A stretch of 64,000 nt of DNA from Denitratisoma sp. (GTDB lineage Bacteria > Pseudomonadota > Gammaproteobacteria > Burkholderiales > Rhodocyclaceae), in assembly GCA_032027165.1 (NCBI GenBank), contig JAVSMO010000001.1:736948-800947 (forward strand), given 5' to 3'. Below, piece after piece: positions 9,182 to 16,618 of this stretch. Positions within the stretch are counted from its first letter, which is position 1, and each line of letters begins with the position of its first letter. Below the pieces are notes generated by a model. That model saw nothing but the letters and a program-made list of their open reading frames with translations, made no database searches and was not told the origin of the DNA. A program made the translations under genes and the position numbers.

Positions 9182-9853
9182 ATGGCGATTGGCGCAATTA
9201 TCGGGCTCATCTCATCGGTGGTGTCGATTGCACGGGCGTTCAGCCCGTCCGAGCCGGCGCAGGCGGCGCAGCCGCAGCAGGCGGCGGACAAGCTGTTTGC
9301 CAAGCTGGACGAGTTGGGCCGGGGCGAGATCGGCAGCGCCGACCTGCAGTCGGCCTTCGACAGGATCAGGGCGGACGCCACGGGCAGCTCCGATCGGCTC
9401 TTCTCGAAGCTCGATGCCGACGGGGACGGCAAGCTCACGCAGAGCGAGTTCTCGGGTTCGATCAACCGACTGGCCGACCAGCTCGACCAGCATTACATGC
9501 GCCTGCGCCTGCACGGCGAGGACGCCCTGCCGCGGCCGCCGGCCGATGCGGGCTTCACCCGGGACGAGCTGACCGGCCAGTTGTCGAACCTCGTCAGCAA
9601 TTTCGACCGGGCGGATGCCAACGGCGACGGACGGGTCAGCGTGAGGGAGGCGCGGGCCTTCGCGCGGGGCAATGCCGCCGATCCCGCTGCGGCCGTCCGC
9701 AGCGCCGCAGCGGACAACCGGAACGTGGAGATGATGCTGCAGGTCGTGCGGCTGATGCAAGCCTACGGCGTCGTCCAGGGCTCCACCACCACCGCCGGTG
9801 CCAACAACGACGGCAACAACACCGCCGCCTCGGGCCTCTCGGTCCTCGGCTAG
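9182..9853 (+). CDS. EF-hand calcium-binding protein
   Basis: A 223-residue protein when started at the ATG at 9182, which has an AGGAGG ribosome binding site at 9169-9174. An upstream in-frame ATG at 9140 lacks one. The short hydrophobic N-terminus (MAIGAIIGLISSVVSIARAF) may be an uncleaved anchor or signal. Two canonical EF-hand loops are visible: DADGDGKLTQSEF (about residues 79-91) and DANGDGRVSVREA (about 145-157). Two degenerate ones begin near KLDELGRGEIGSADL and FTRDEL. The tail is rich in Asn, Thr and Gly. It probably binds Ca2+, but no partner can be inferred. Confidence 0.85.
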   Translation: MAIGAIIGLISSVVSIARAFSPSEPAQAAQPQQAADKLFAKLDELGRGEIGSADLQSAFDRIRADATGSSDRLFSKLDADGDGKLTQSEFSGSINRLADQLDQHYMRLRLHGEDALPRPPADAGFTRDELTGQLSNLVSNFDRADANGDGRVSVREARAFARGNAADPAAAVRSAAADNRNVEMMLQVVRLMQAYGVVQGSTTTAGANNDGNNTAASGLSVLG

Positions 9854-9854
9854 C

Positions 9855-9876
9855 AGCTCGGCCTTCGGGCCGAGCT
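9855..9876. terminator. UUCG-loop hairpin between convergent genes
   Basis: AGCTCGGCC-TTCG-GGCCGAGCT is a perfect 9-bp stem capped by the very stable TTCG loop. It begins directly after the EF-hand stop codon and ends in the stop codon region of the MBL-fold gene. There is no T-run on either strand. It is a likely bidirectional terminator or 3'-end stabiliser. Confidence 0.6.
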
Positions 9877-10759
9877 ACAGCCGCCGGTAGCGGCCGCCTT
9901 CCAGCGCGACCGTGCCGCGCTGCATCAGCCGCTCCAGGTGCTTGCCCATGATGGCGCCTTCGCCCCACTCGAAGAAGGCCTTCGGCTCGCGCGGCTTGCG
10001 GTAGACGATGCAGGCGGCGACGATGTCCTCCAGCGTGCGCGGCGCGGAAAGAAAATCCAGCAGCTTGGCCTCGCGCTCGTCGATGACGGCAAGGTAGGCG
10101 TCGCAGGCCGCCGCGATGTCCCCCTCGAAGCAGCCATCCTCGTGGCTGGTCAGCCAAGCCTTCGCCGGCACCTGCTGCAGTCGGCGCACCGAGGCGATGG
10201 TGTCGTCGATGGAGCCGTCGCGGTCGCCGTACCAGGGGCCGAAGCGCGTCAGGTCGTAGTCGCCGAGATACAGCACTTCCGGCTCGCGGAAAAAGAAGGC
10301 GGTGAAGCCCGGCGTGTGGCCGGGGGCGTGGATCGCCTCGGCAGTGCACGTACCGAGGTCGATGACCTCGCCGGGCGCGAAGTATTTCGTCGCCTTGCGC
10401 GGCTTGAAATGAAAGTCAGTCGGCAGGATACGGCGCCAGTAATCGCGGTATTCCTCCTTGCCGATGCCGTACCAGTCGAGGAAGGCCTCCAGGTCGGCGA
10501 GCGGCTCGGCCTCGACCGCCATCTGCCGCAGCGGCAGGCCGTCGAACAGGTCGAGGTAGGTGAGGTGGTCCTCGTGCCAGTGCGACAGCCAGACCTCCTT
10601 CACGCCGGGCCCGGCCAGCAGCTCCCGGTAGCGCGCCTCGTCGGCGCCGGCATCGATCAGGATGCCGGCGCCCTCGACGTAGACGGAATTCGAATGCGGG
10701 TAGCGGCCCTTGTTGGCGCCGGGAATCAGGCGGATCGGTCCAAAGCTTCTTTCGGGCAT
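9875..10759 (-). CDS. MBL-fold metallohydrolase
   Basis: A 294-residue metallo-beta-lactamase-fold protein. The metal motif HxHxDH is present as HWHEDH (near residue 61). Later metal-ligand candidates are HAPGHTPG (near 147) and the Asp in YLGDYDLTRFG. A winged-helix-like C-terminal tail (ERLMQRGTVALEGGRYRRL) resembles the LACTB2/glyoxalase-II-like branch, so hydrolysis of a thioester, phosphoester or RNA end is possible. The exact substrate is unknown. It is the last gene of a minus-strand run hisG, HDOD, cytochrome b561, MBL. A copy of the bipartite repeat lies in the sense direction within it. Confidence 0.85.
   Translation of the reverse strand: MPERSFGPIRLIPGANKGRYPHSNSVYVEGAGILIDAGADEARYRELLAGPGVKEVWLSHWHEDHLTYLDLFDGLPLRQMAVEAEPLADLEAFLDWYGIGKEEYRDYWRRILPTDFHFKPRKATKYFAPGEVIDLGTCTAEAIHAPGHTPGFTAFFFREPEVLYLGDYDLTRFGPWYGDRDGSIDDTIASVRRLQQVPAKAWLTSHEDGCFEGDIAAACDAYLAVIDEREAKLLDFLSAPRTLEDIVAACIVYRKPREPKAFFEWGEGAIMGKHLERLMQRGTVALEGGRYRRL
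10412..10436 (-). repeat. Bipartite interspersed repeat, copy 4
   Basis: On the minus strand: GCGCCGT (10436-10430), an 8-base spacer and GACTGACTTT (10421-10412). It lies sense inside the MBL-fold gene and encodes part of the segment around RILPTDFHF. Confidence 0.75.
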
Positions 10760-10793
10760 TCGAGCGTGCGCGGCGGCAATGGCGAGGCCGCCA

Positions 10794-11366
10794 TTATCGC
10801 GCAGCCGGGCGCACGCCTGCGAGCCAATCCGGCAGCATGCGCGCCAGCGTGTTGTCGCCCTTGACGAAGTGGTGCCAGAAGGCGGCGACGGCGTGGAAGG
10901 CGATCAGCCCGATCGCGATGTTGCCGACGACCTCGTGCGCCTCCTTGAGCGTCTTGCCGAGGGCCTTGTTCTCGGCCAGGAACACCGGCAGCGGCGTGCC
11001 GAGAAAGGCGAGCGGCTTGCCGCCGGCCTGCGCCATGGCGACGCCGAGCACCGGCAGGGCCAGCATCGAGGCGTAGAGCGCCACGTGCATCAGGGCCGCC
11101 AGGCGGGCTTCCCAGGCCTGCGGCGCCGGGGCGATCGCCGGCGGCGGATTCGCCGCGCGCCAGGCCAGGCGCAGCGCGGCCAGGCCGAACAGCAGCATGC
11201 CGATCTGGATGTGCAGCATCATCAGTCCCTTGCGTTCGCTGCTGTCCTTCGGGAAGAACTCGTGCAGTTCGACGAAGACGATGATCGCGATGACCAGGGC
11301 GGCGATGCCCCAGTGCAGGACGCGCGAGACGGTGCCGTAGCGGCTGCTGTCGTTTTTCAGGGCCAT
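10794..11366 (-). CDS. Cytochrome b561 family protein
   Basis: A 190-residue membrane protein with four hydrophobic helices. Histidines sit where di-haem b561 proteins place their ligands: RVLHWGIA in helix 1, MLHIQIGM in helix 2, LMHVALYA in helix 3, and HEVVGNIAIGLIAFHAVAAFWHH in helix 4. It matches the prokaryotic b561/CybB type, which passes electrons between quinol and an acceptor in the inner membrane. Its electron partner is not encoded nearby. The ribosome binding site region AGGAGAAAAGC precedes the ATG. Confidence 0.9.
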   Translation of the reverse strand: MALKNDSSRYGTVSRVLHWGIAALVIAIIVFVELHEFFPKDSSERKGLMMLHIQIGMLLFGLAALRLAWRAANPPPAIAPAPQAWEARLAALMHVALYASMLALPVLGVAMAQAGGKPLAFLGTPLPVFLAENKALGKTLKEAHEVVGNIAIGLIAFHAVAAFWHHFVKGDNTLARMLPDWLAGVRPAAR

Positions 11367-11428
11367 GCTTTTCTCCTGCGAAAGATGTCGCAGGCAATCC
11401 TGGGCGCCGCGCCTTAAGGCAGCCTTAA

Positions 11429-12820
11429 TCAGCCGGCCTCGCTCTCCTCCATCGAGGTGATTTCCCGCGTCCAGCCCAGCGCCTCAAGGGCGGCCTCGGT
11501 CACCTGGCCGGCATCGATCCCGCAGCGGGCGGCGGCCTCGCCCAGCCGCGCCTCGTCGTTGCTCTCGTAGGCCATCGCCAGTTCAAGGGTGTCGCGCCAG
11601 GCCGAGGGTTGCCCGAGCAGGGCGTCCCGCACCGGTTCGGGCAGCTGGACGCGGGCGACGATCTCGGCCAGCGGCTGGCCGAGCAGCACGTCGAGCAGGG
11701 AAAACAGGCCGAGCAGGAACAGGTCGTTGGCCACGGGCGGTATGGCGCCCTGGCCGGACAGGCTTTCGAGGAAGCGGCCGCGCGTCAGGGCCTGTTCGGC
11801 GAGGATGCGTTCCCGGTAGCCCTGGTCGCGCACGCTGAACAGCAGCAGGGACAGCCAGCGGTAGAACTTGTCGCGGCCGATGATGAGCAGCGCCTGCGAG
11901 ACCGACGCGATCTTCTGCTGCAGGCCGAGCAGGGGCGAGTTGAGGTAGCGCAGGAGCTTGAAGGTCATGACCGGCTCCTGGCGCATGTGGTCGGCGATGA
12001 CGTCGTACTCCGCCCCCTGGCGCACCAGGTTGAGCAGCGTGATGAAGTGCAGGCGGTCGACGTCGCTCTTCGGCGCCCGCCAGTTTTCCCGGCTGGTGAC
12101 GAAGGGCCCCTGGAAGTAGTCGAAGCCGCCGTTGAAGCAGAGGTTGAAGTCGTCGAAGGTCAGCAGGTTGCGGGCGATGAAGGCGGCCTTTGGCAGCCCG
12201 GCCGTGCGCATCCCGGAGAGATCGCGCATGACGCTGCGGATCTGCAGTCCGTCGAAGGCGAGGGCGTCGACCTGCAGCATGTCGGCGTCGGCCATGAGCG
12301 GGGAGACGGGCGTCTGCGGCGCACGCAGGAGCCAGCCGATCCTGGCGCCGCGCTGCCTTTGCCTTGCCAGCGCCCCGGCCAGGTCCGCCGGCAACTCCGG
12401 AGTGTCGCCGCTGTCGAGGACCAGCACCGTGTTGGCTGGGGACAGCCGGTCGATCAGCGGATTGAGGAGCGAAGCCGGGGAGAGGTGCACGAAGGCGATG
12501 CGGTTGCCGAGCAGGTTCTGGATGTCGTGCAGCGCGATATTCCGCAGCAGCGCGTCGTCGTAGATGCGGTGCAGCAGCTGGCTTTTCTCATGCAGGCGAG
12601 ACTGCAGGCGCTCAGGCAGGGAGAACTCGTAGCCGGCGATCTTTTCCTGCCGGTCGAGGACCGCTTCGCGACAGACGAAGCTGCGTCTGTCCGCCGCCAG
12701 ATCGGGTGCTTTCGCCTTGAGCGGCGCAAGCTCGTTGAGGCGATCGAAATCCGAAGGCACCTCCACCGGCGCGCCTGCCTGGCTCCCGCCGCCGAACAGT
12801 TTGAACAGCTTGCCGAACAC
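11429..12820 (-). CDS. EAL-like/HDOD signalling protein (YuxH type)
   Basis: A 463-residue cytosolic protein. Residues about 45-250 look like a degenerate EAL domain (FVCREAVLDRQEKIAGYEFSL at the start), but the catalytic EAL signature is absent, so phosphodiesterase activity is unlikely. Residues about 265-400 form an HDOD domain (RQEPVMTFKLLRYLNSPLLG...IGRDKFYRWLSLLL). This EAL-like plus HDOD combination is the YuxH-type architecture of signalling adaptors. It starts 22 bases after hisG and is probably co-transcribed with it. No target is evident. Confidence 0.88.
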   Translation of the reverse strand: MFGKLFKLFGGGSQAGAPVEVPSDFDRLNELAPLKAKAPDLAADRRSFVCREAVLDRQEKIAGYEFSLPERLQSRLHEKSQLLHRIYDDALLRNIALHDIQNLLGNRIAFVHLSPASLLNPLIDRLSPANTVLVLDSGDTPELPADLAGALARQRQRGARIGWLLRAPQTPVSPLMADADMLQVDALAFDGLQIRSVMRDLSGMRTAGLPKAAFIARNLLTFDDFNLCFNGGFDYFQGPFVTSRENWRAPKSDVDRLHFITLLNLVRQGAEYDVIADHMRQEPVMTFKLLRYLNSPLLGLQQKIASVSQALLIIGRDKFYRWLSLLLFSVRDQGYRERILAEQALTRGRFLESLSGQGAIPPVANDLFLLGLFSLLDVLLGQPLAEIVARVQLPEPVRDALLGQPSAWRDTLELAMAYESNDEARLGEAAARCGIDAGQVTEAALEALGWTREITSMEESEAG

Positions 12821-12842
12821 CGTTTTCTCCCTGTGCCACTTG

Positions 12843-13727
12843 TTATTCGATGATCTTGTTGATCGGCAGCTCGATGATGCCGCGCGCGCCGGCCGCGTAG
12901 AGCTTCGGGATCAGCTCGCGCACCTGCTTCTCGGCAACCACCGTGCTGAGGTCCACCCAGGCGGGATCGGACAGCGTGGATACCGTCGGCGTGGCCAGCG
13001 CCGGCAGGATCTGGAGCACGGCGTCGACGCGGTCCTTCGGCACGTTCATCGCCAGCAGTACGCGCGTGGCGGCGGCGATGGCGCCCTTCAGCAACATCAG
13101 CATGCGGTCGATCTTGGCGCGCTTCCAGGCGTCCCGCGCCGCCGCGCGGTTGGCGATGAAGCGCGGCGTGCTCTCCAGCACGACGTGCATCACGCGCAGC
13201 TGGTTGGCGCGCAGCGAGGAGCCGGTCTCGGAGACGTCCACGATGGCGTCGGCGAGGATCGGCGGCTTCACCTCGGTGGCGCCCCAGGAGAATTCCACGC
13301 TCGCAGTCACGCCGTGCTCGGCGAGGAAGCGCTTCGTCATGCCGACCGCCTCGGTGGCGATGTGGCGGCCCTCGAGGTCCTTGACGCTGTCGAAGGGCGA
13401 GCCTTCCTTGGAGGCCATCACCCAGCGCACCGTGCCGTAGTTGGGCCAGGGCGCGCGCAGGTCGGCCAGTTCCTCGACGTCGGCGCCGGTCTCCAGCATC
13501 CAGTCCAAGCCGGTGATGGCGCAGTCGAGCACGCCCTGCTCGACGTAGCGCGCCATCTCCTGCGGACGGATGAGGATGCATTCGATTTCCGGATCGTCGA
13601 TGTCCGGGTAGTAGGAGCGGCCGGAAATGCGCAGGTCGAAGCCGGCGCGCTGGAACAGCTTCTGTGTTGTGTCCTGCAGGCTGCCCTTGGGGATGCCGAG
13701 GCGCAGGCGGGGAGCGGTGGCGGTCAT
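12843..13727 (-). CDS. hisG: ATP phosphoribosyltransferase, long form
   Basis: The 294-residue first enzyme of histidine synthesis, condensing ATP and PRPP. The N-terminus (LRLGIPKGSLQDTTQKLFQRAGFDL) and the middle segment GTVRWVMASKEGSPF are typical. The C-terminal segment of about 75 residues (GAIAAATRVLLAMNVPKDRVDAVLQILPALATPTVS onward) is the ACT-like regulatory domain of the long HisG form, which senses histidine itself and needs no HisZ. Most betaproteobacteria instead carry a short HisG of about 210 residues plus HisZ. No other his gene is adjacent. AAGGAAATG-type spacing supports the start. Confidence 0.93.
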   Translation of the reverse strand: MTATAPRLRLGIPKGSLQDTTQKLFQRAGFDLRISGRSYYPDIDDPEIECILIRPQEMARYVEQGVLDCAITGLDWMLETGADVEELADLRAPWPNYGTVRWVMASKEGSPFDSVKDLEGRHIATEAVGMTKRFLAEHGVTASVEFSWGATEVKPPILADAIVDVSETGSSLRANQLRVMHVVLESTPRFIANRAAARDAWKRAKIDRMLMLLKGAIAAATRVLLAMNVPKDRVDAVLQILPALATPTVSTLSDPAWVDLSTVVAEKQVRELIPKLYAAGARGIIELPINKIIE

Positions 13728-13801
13728 TTCCTTCTCCAGGTCGAAGCCGCCATCGTATCATCGTTGCCTGTAGGGTTATCCCGGTGCATCATTGCCCCGT
13801 C

Positions 13802-14353
13802 ATGTTCACCCTGCCCAACCTCATCACCATCGCCCGCGTGCTGCTGATCCCGGTGGTGGCCTTCCTCCTGCTCGACCACGACTACAAGCTTGCCTTCGCC
13901 GTCTTCATGGCTGCGGCTATCGGCGATTGGCTCGACGGCTTCCTCGCCCGGCGGCTCAACCAGATGTCGCAGCTCGGCGCCGTGCTCGACCCGATCGCCG
14001 ACAAGATGACCATGATGATCGTTGCCATCCTGCTGTCGGCGCAGGGCATGCTGCCGATCTGGCTGGCGGTGGTGATCGTCATGCGCGACGCCATCATCGT
14101 TGCCGGCGCGGTGGCTTACCGCTTCGTCGTCGGACACATCGAGATGGCGCCGACGCGCCTGTCGAAGGCCAACACCTTCCTCGAGTTCGGCGTCCTCGCC
14201 CTGGCCATGGCGCAGGCGGGGCAGGTGGTCGATGCCGAGGTCTGGCTGATGCCGCTCTTCATCCTGCTGTTTGCGTCGGTTCTCATCTCCGGTGCCCACT
14301 ATGTCTGGGTCTGGCGGAGGAAGGCGATCGAGGATGGGCGGCGCGCCGGCTGA
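13802..14353 (+). CDS. pgsA: CDP-diacylglycerol--glycerol-3-phosphate 3-phosphatidyltransferase
   Basis: A 183-residue inner-membrane enzyme starting MFTLPNLITIARVLLIPVVA. The CDP-alcohol phosphotransferase signature is intact (DWLDGFLAR followed eight residues later by GAVLDPIAD). About four transmembrane helices are visible. It commits CDP-diacylglycerol to phosphatidylglycerol and cardiolipin. A longer frame opens at 13664, but the ATG at 13802 gives the family-standard N-terminus. It is divergent from hisG, 74 bases away. Confidence 0.93.
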   Translation: MFTLPNLITIARVLLIPVVAFLLLDHDYKLAFAVFMAAAIGDWLDGFLARRLNQMSQLGAVLDPIADKMTMMIVAILLSAQGMLPIWLAVVIVMRDAIIVAGAVAYRFVVGHIEMAPTRLSKANTFLEFGVLALAMAQAGQVVDAEVWLMPLFILLFASVLISGAHYVWVWRRKAIEDGRRAG

Positions 14354-14395
14354 ATCCGCATCGCCCGGCCATTGGTTGCGACCTGAAGAAAAAGC

Positions 14396-14424
14396 TTGTC
14401 ATTCCGGGCCATAGCGTCCAAAAT
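14396..14424 (+). promoter_or_regulatory. Candidate promoter and long leader of the cold-shock gene
   Basis: TTGTCA (14396-14401), a 17-base spacer and CAAAAT (14419-14424) would start transcription near 14431 and give a leader of about 130 bases before the ATG at 14560. Long structured leaders are usual for cspA-type genes. The pgsA-csp gap (14354-14559) shows no other gene. Confidence 0.35.
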
Positions 14425-14559
14425 TGGGCGGTCGAGTGGTTCCTGGCAAGCTCTATCGGCTCCCGTCCCGGGGGCTTCTGCGATTTTCTCCGATGGGTCA
14501 TTTGATGCTGCGCGCAATATCGCGAGTGGCTTTACTCATTGATTCAATACAGGAATATC

Positions 14560-14769
14560 ATGGCTATCACAGGTACCGTCAAGTTTTTCAACCCCGCCAA
14601 AGGCTTCGGCTTCATCACGCCCCAGGACGGTTCCAAGGATGTCTTCGTGCACATCTCGGCGGTCGAACGCGCCGGTCTGGCGACACTTGCCGAGAACCAG
14701 CGACTGTCGTTTGAAGTCGAGACCGGCAAAAACGGCAAGGTTGCCGCCGTCAACCTGAAGGCGCTGTAA
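14560..14769 (+). CDS. Cold-shock domain protein (CspA family)
   Basis: A 69-residue single-domain protein. The RNA-binding motifs RNP1 (KGFGFI, residues 15-20) and RNP2 (VFVHI) are intact. It binds single-stranded RNA and DNA and melts RNA structure. The start at 14560 gives the standard [11 protein letters not shown]-terminus. An in-frame ATG seven codons upstream is less likely. A small winged-helix-like gene follows 38 bases later. Confidence 0.95.
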   Translation: MAITGTVKFFNPAKGFGFITPQDGSKDVFVHISAVERAGLATLAENQRLSFEVETGKNGKVAAVNLKAL

Positions 14770-14807
14770 TCGGTCGCGATACCCTTGCGGAATAAGGAGA
14801 TTTTCCG

Positions 14808-15062
14808 ATGAATGGAATCCTGGAATGTCTTAAGCGTCACGGCGAACAGCTCGACTGGGAGATCGCCGCGTCAACCGGAATGTCGCTTGAGAACGTGCGC
14901 CAGGCGGTGTCCCACTTGTCTGCGCGCGGGGATGTCATCGTATGCCGTTCGATCCGCTTCAAGAACGGCAAGGAAATCGAAGCCATGCTTTGCCGGGTAT
15001 CCGGCTATATTCCCCCGGCCATCCCGGGCAGGAAACCCAAGGCCACGCCCGTCAGGAAGTAG
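14808..15062 (+). CDS. Small winged-helix-like protein
   Basis: An 84-residue protein with AAGGAGA spaced 8-9 bases before the ATG. The first 50 residues (CLKRHGEQLDWEIAASTGMS, then VRQAVSHLSARGDVIVCRSIRF) follow the helix-turn-helix plus wing pattern of small DNA-binding regulators. The tail is basic (PGRKPKATPVRK). It sits directly behind the cold-shock gene and may share its transcript. DNA binding is inferred from pattern only. Confidence 0.7.
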   Translation: MNGILECLKRHGEQLDWEIAASTGMSLENVRQAVSHLSARGDVIVCRSIRFKNGKEIEAMLCRVSGYIPPAIPGRKPKATPVRK

Positions 15063-15120
15063 TTTCCCGAAGCCTGCCCGAGAGGAAAGGCCGACGGTCG
15101 CTACCTGCACATCCCGTAGC

Positions 15121-15519
15121 ATGCATCGCCGCTATTTGCCGATTGTTGTGGCCATGGCGCTGCCGCTGGTCGGCTGCAAGGACGGCGCAGATGCGTTTTT
15201 CTCCGGACGGCCGTCCGGAATGTCCATGGTCCACAACCGCATCATCGCCGGCACGCCCGAGGCGATGGTCGAGCTGTTGCGGGTTCCTTCCCGATTTCCC
15301 GATGCAAAGGAATCGCATGTCGCGAACTGGCAGGAATCTGCCATCGCCTGGTGGGGACGCCCCGACAAGCGCGGCGCCATGATCGCCTCGGCGAAAAAGC
15401 TGTCGCGCGAGGAAACCCAGGCCTTGAAGGCATGGCTGCGGCTGCGGGACGGGCAGCGCAGCGCGGAAAAGGCCGGGGCGCTCGACGAAATCGAGGCTGC
15501 GTTATCGCTGCTGCCGTAG
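15121..15519 (+). CDS. Small putative lipoprotein
   Basis: A 132-residue protein starting MHRRYLPIVVAMALPLVGC. The lipobox LVGC places the acylated Cys at residue 19. The rest is helical and charged, with no recognised domain. No clear ribosome binding site is seen, so the start rests on the signal sequence. The 3' end overlaps the convergent small membrane gene by 18 bases. Confidence 0.6.
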   Translation: MHRRYLPIVVAMALPLVGCKDGADAFFSGRPSGMSMVHNRIIAGTPEAMVELLRVPSRFPDAKESHVANWQESAIAWWGRPDKRGAMIASAKKLSREETQALKAWLRLRDGQRSAEKAGALDEIEAALSLLP

Positions 15520-15765
15520 ATACGCTTCGTAGGAGGCATCGCCTTCGGCGTAGCTGACATAGCCGGCGACGACGGCGATGCCGAGGACGAAGCCGGCGAA
15601 GAGCCTTCTCTTTCCGGTGGCGAAGGCGCAGGGGATGGCCGCAAGCAGCCCCGCCAGGACCAGACAGAACAGCCTTCCGGCCGGCGAGCCGATGCTGCCG
15701 CCGGCAATCAGGAGAATGATTGAGAGCCAGGTCAGTGCGCTGGCCGAGGAGGGGGCAATTTTCAT
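15502..15765 (-). CDS. Small membrane protein of unknown function
   Basis: An 87-residue protein when started at MKIAPSSAS (15765). The frame opens further upstream at 15810. Three hydrophobic segments are visible (TWLSIILLIAGGSIG, FCLVLAGLLAAIPCAFA, LFAGFVLGIAVVAGYVSYA). The C-terminus overlaps the end of the facing lipoprotein gene. No family is recognised. Confidence 0.5.
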   Translation of the reverse strand: MKIAPSSASALTWLSIILLIAGGSIGSPAGRLFCLVLAGLLAAIPCAFATGKRRLFAGFVLGIAVVAGYVSYAEGDASYEAYLRQQR

Positions 15766-15887
15766 GAGGGGGTCGCCGGGGCTGCGGTTTTCATCCGGAC
15801 GTCCCACCATCCGGGACGCCGGTGCGGAATAATACCGGCTCTTGCAATTTACAGAAGGAGAACCTGCCTGTACGGGCGGGTGCCGCG

Positions 15888-16595
15888 ATGGTCAAATCCA
15901 GGTTTCGCCAGTTTGCGTGCCTGCTGGCACTTGCTTCCCTGTCTGCCCTAGGCGCCGAAGATCGATGCGGCCTCAAGCCCGAGTCGGGGCAGTGCAAAGG
16001 ACGTTTCTCCCACTTCTTCTTCGATGCCGCCCACGGGCAATGCCGTGAATTCTTTTACGGGGGGTGCGGCGGCGTCGTGCCTTTCGAGACGCAGGCCGAC
16101 TGCGAGCGAGAGTGCCTGAAAGACAGGCCCGGACGCGAGGAGTACGAGATCTACAATACGGTGCTCGGGGATGCGAACCGGCTGTTCGACGTGGCGGCGC
16201 CTGCCCGCGCCGTCGGCCGTGCCACCATCGCCGTGGAGCCTTTGGATGCCGGCAAGGTGAGCTACCTGGCCAGGCTGGGCCTGCAGGTCGATGCCGGGCT
16301 GGTCGAGGATTTCAACCGGAAGCGGGCACTGCAGGACGAGTTGTCTGCCGCACTCGTGCGGCCGCCCATGGCGGTGAAGGATTGGAAACCTTCACGCCTG
16401 GGCGGAGAACTGGAGATCCTGAGAGTGTCCCGCGTCGGGTTCGACAAGGCGGGGCGGCGCGCACTGCTCGTCGTCGCCTACACCTATATCAACCAGGAGG
16501 CGTTCTACGATGCGGGCACGTATGTGCTCCTCGAGGCGGCACCCGACGGCTGGCGGGTGGTCGGCACGGCGAGGGCGTGGCTGAAATTCTCCTGA
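15888..16595 (+). CDS. Secreted protein with BPTI/Kunitz domain
   Basis: A 235-residue protein with a signal peptide (1-23, cut after SALGA). It is followed directly by a Kunitz/BPTI domain with all six cysteines: Cys27, 36, 52, 60, 72 and 76. The spacings are 8, 15, 7, 11 and 3; classical BPTI has 12 where this has 11. The conserved FFFDAAHGQC and FFYGGC blocks match. Lys37 directly after Cys36 is the predicted P1 residue, which favours inhibition of trypsin-like proteases. The C-terminal 155 residues are not recognised. The ATG gives a clean signal peptide, but AAGGAG lies about 30 bases upstream, so the start is not certain. Kunitz domains are common in animals and sporadic in bacteria. 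Confidence 0.85.
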   Translation: MVKSRFRQFACLLALASLSALGAEDRCGLKPESGQCKGRFSHFFFDAAHGQCREFFYGGCGGVVPFETQADCERECLKDRPGREEYEIYNTVLGDANRLFDVAAPARAVGRATIAVEPLDAGKVSYLARLGLQVDAGLVEDFNRKRALQDELSAALVRPPMAVKDWKPSRLGGELEILRVSRVGFDKAGRRALLVVAYTYINQEAFYDAGTYVLLEAAPDGWRVVGTARAWLKFS

Positions 16596-16618
16596 AGGAA
16601 TACGAGGGGCATCGGACG

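Noticed and set aside
13664-13801. An N-terminal extension of pgsA
   Set aside because: The extra residues do not match the family and overlap the hisG start region. The ATG at 13802 gives the standard N-terminus.
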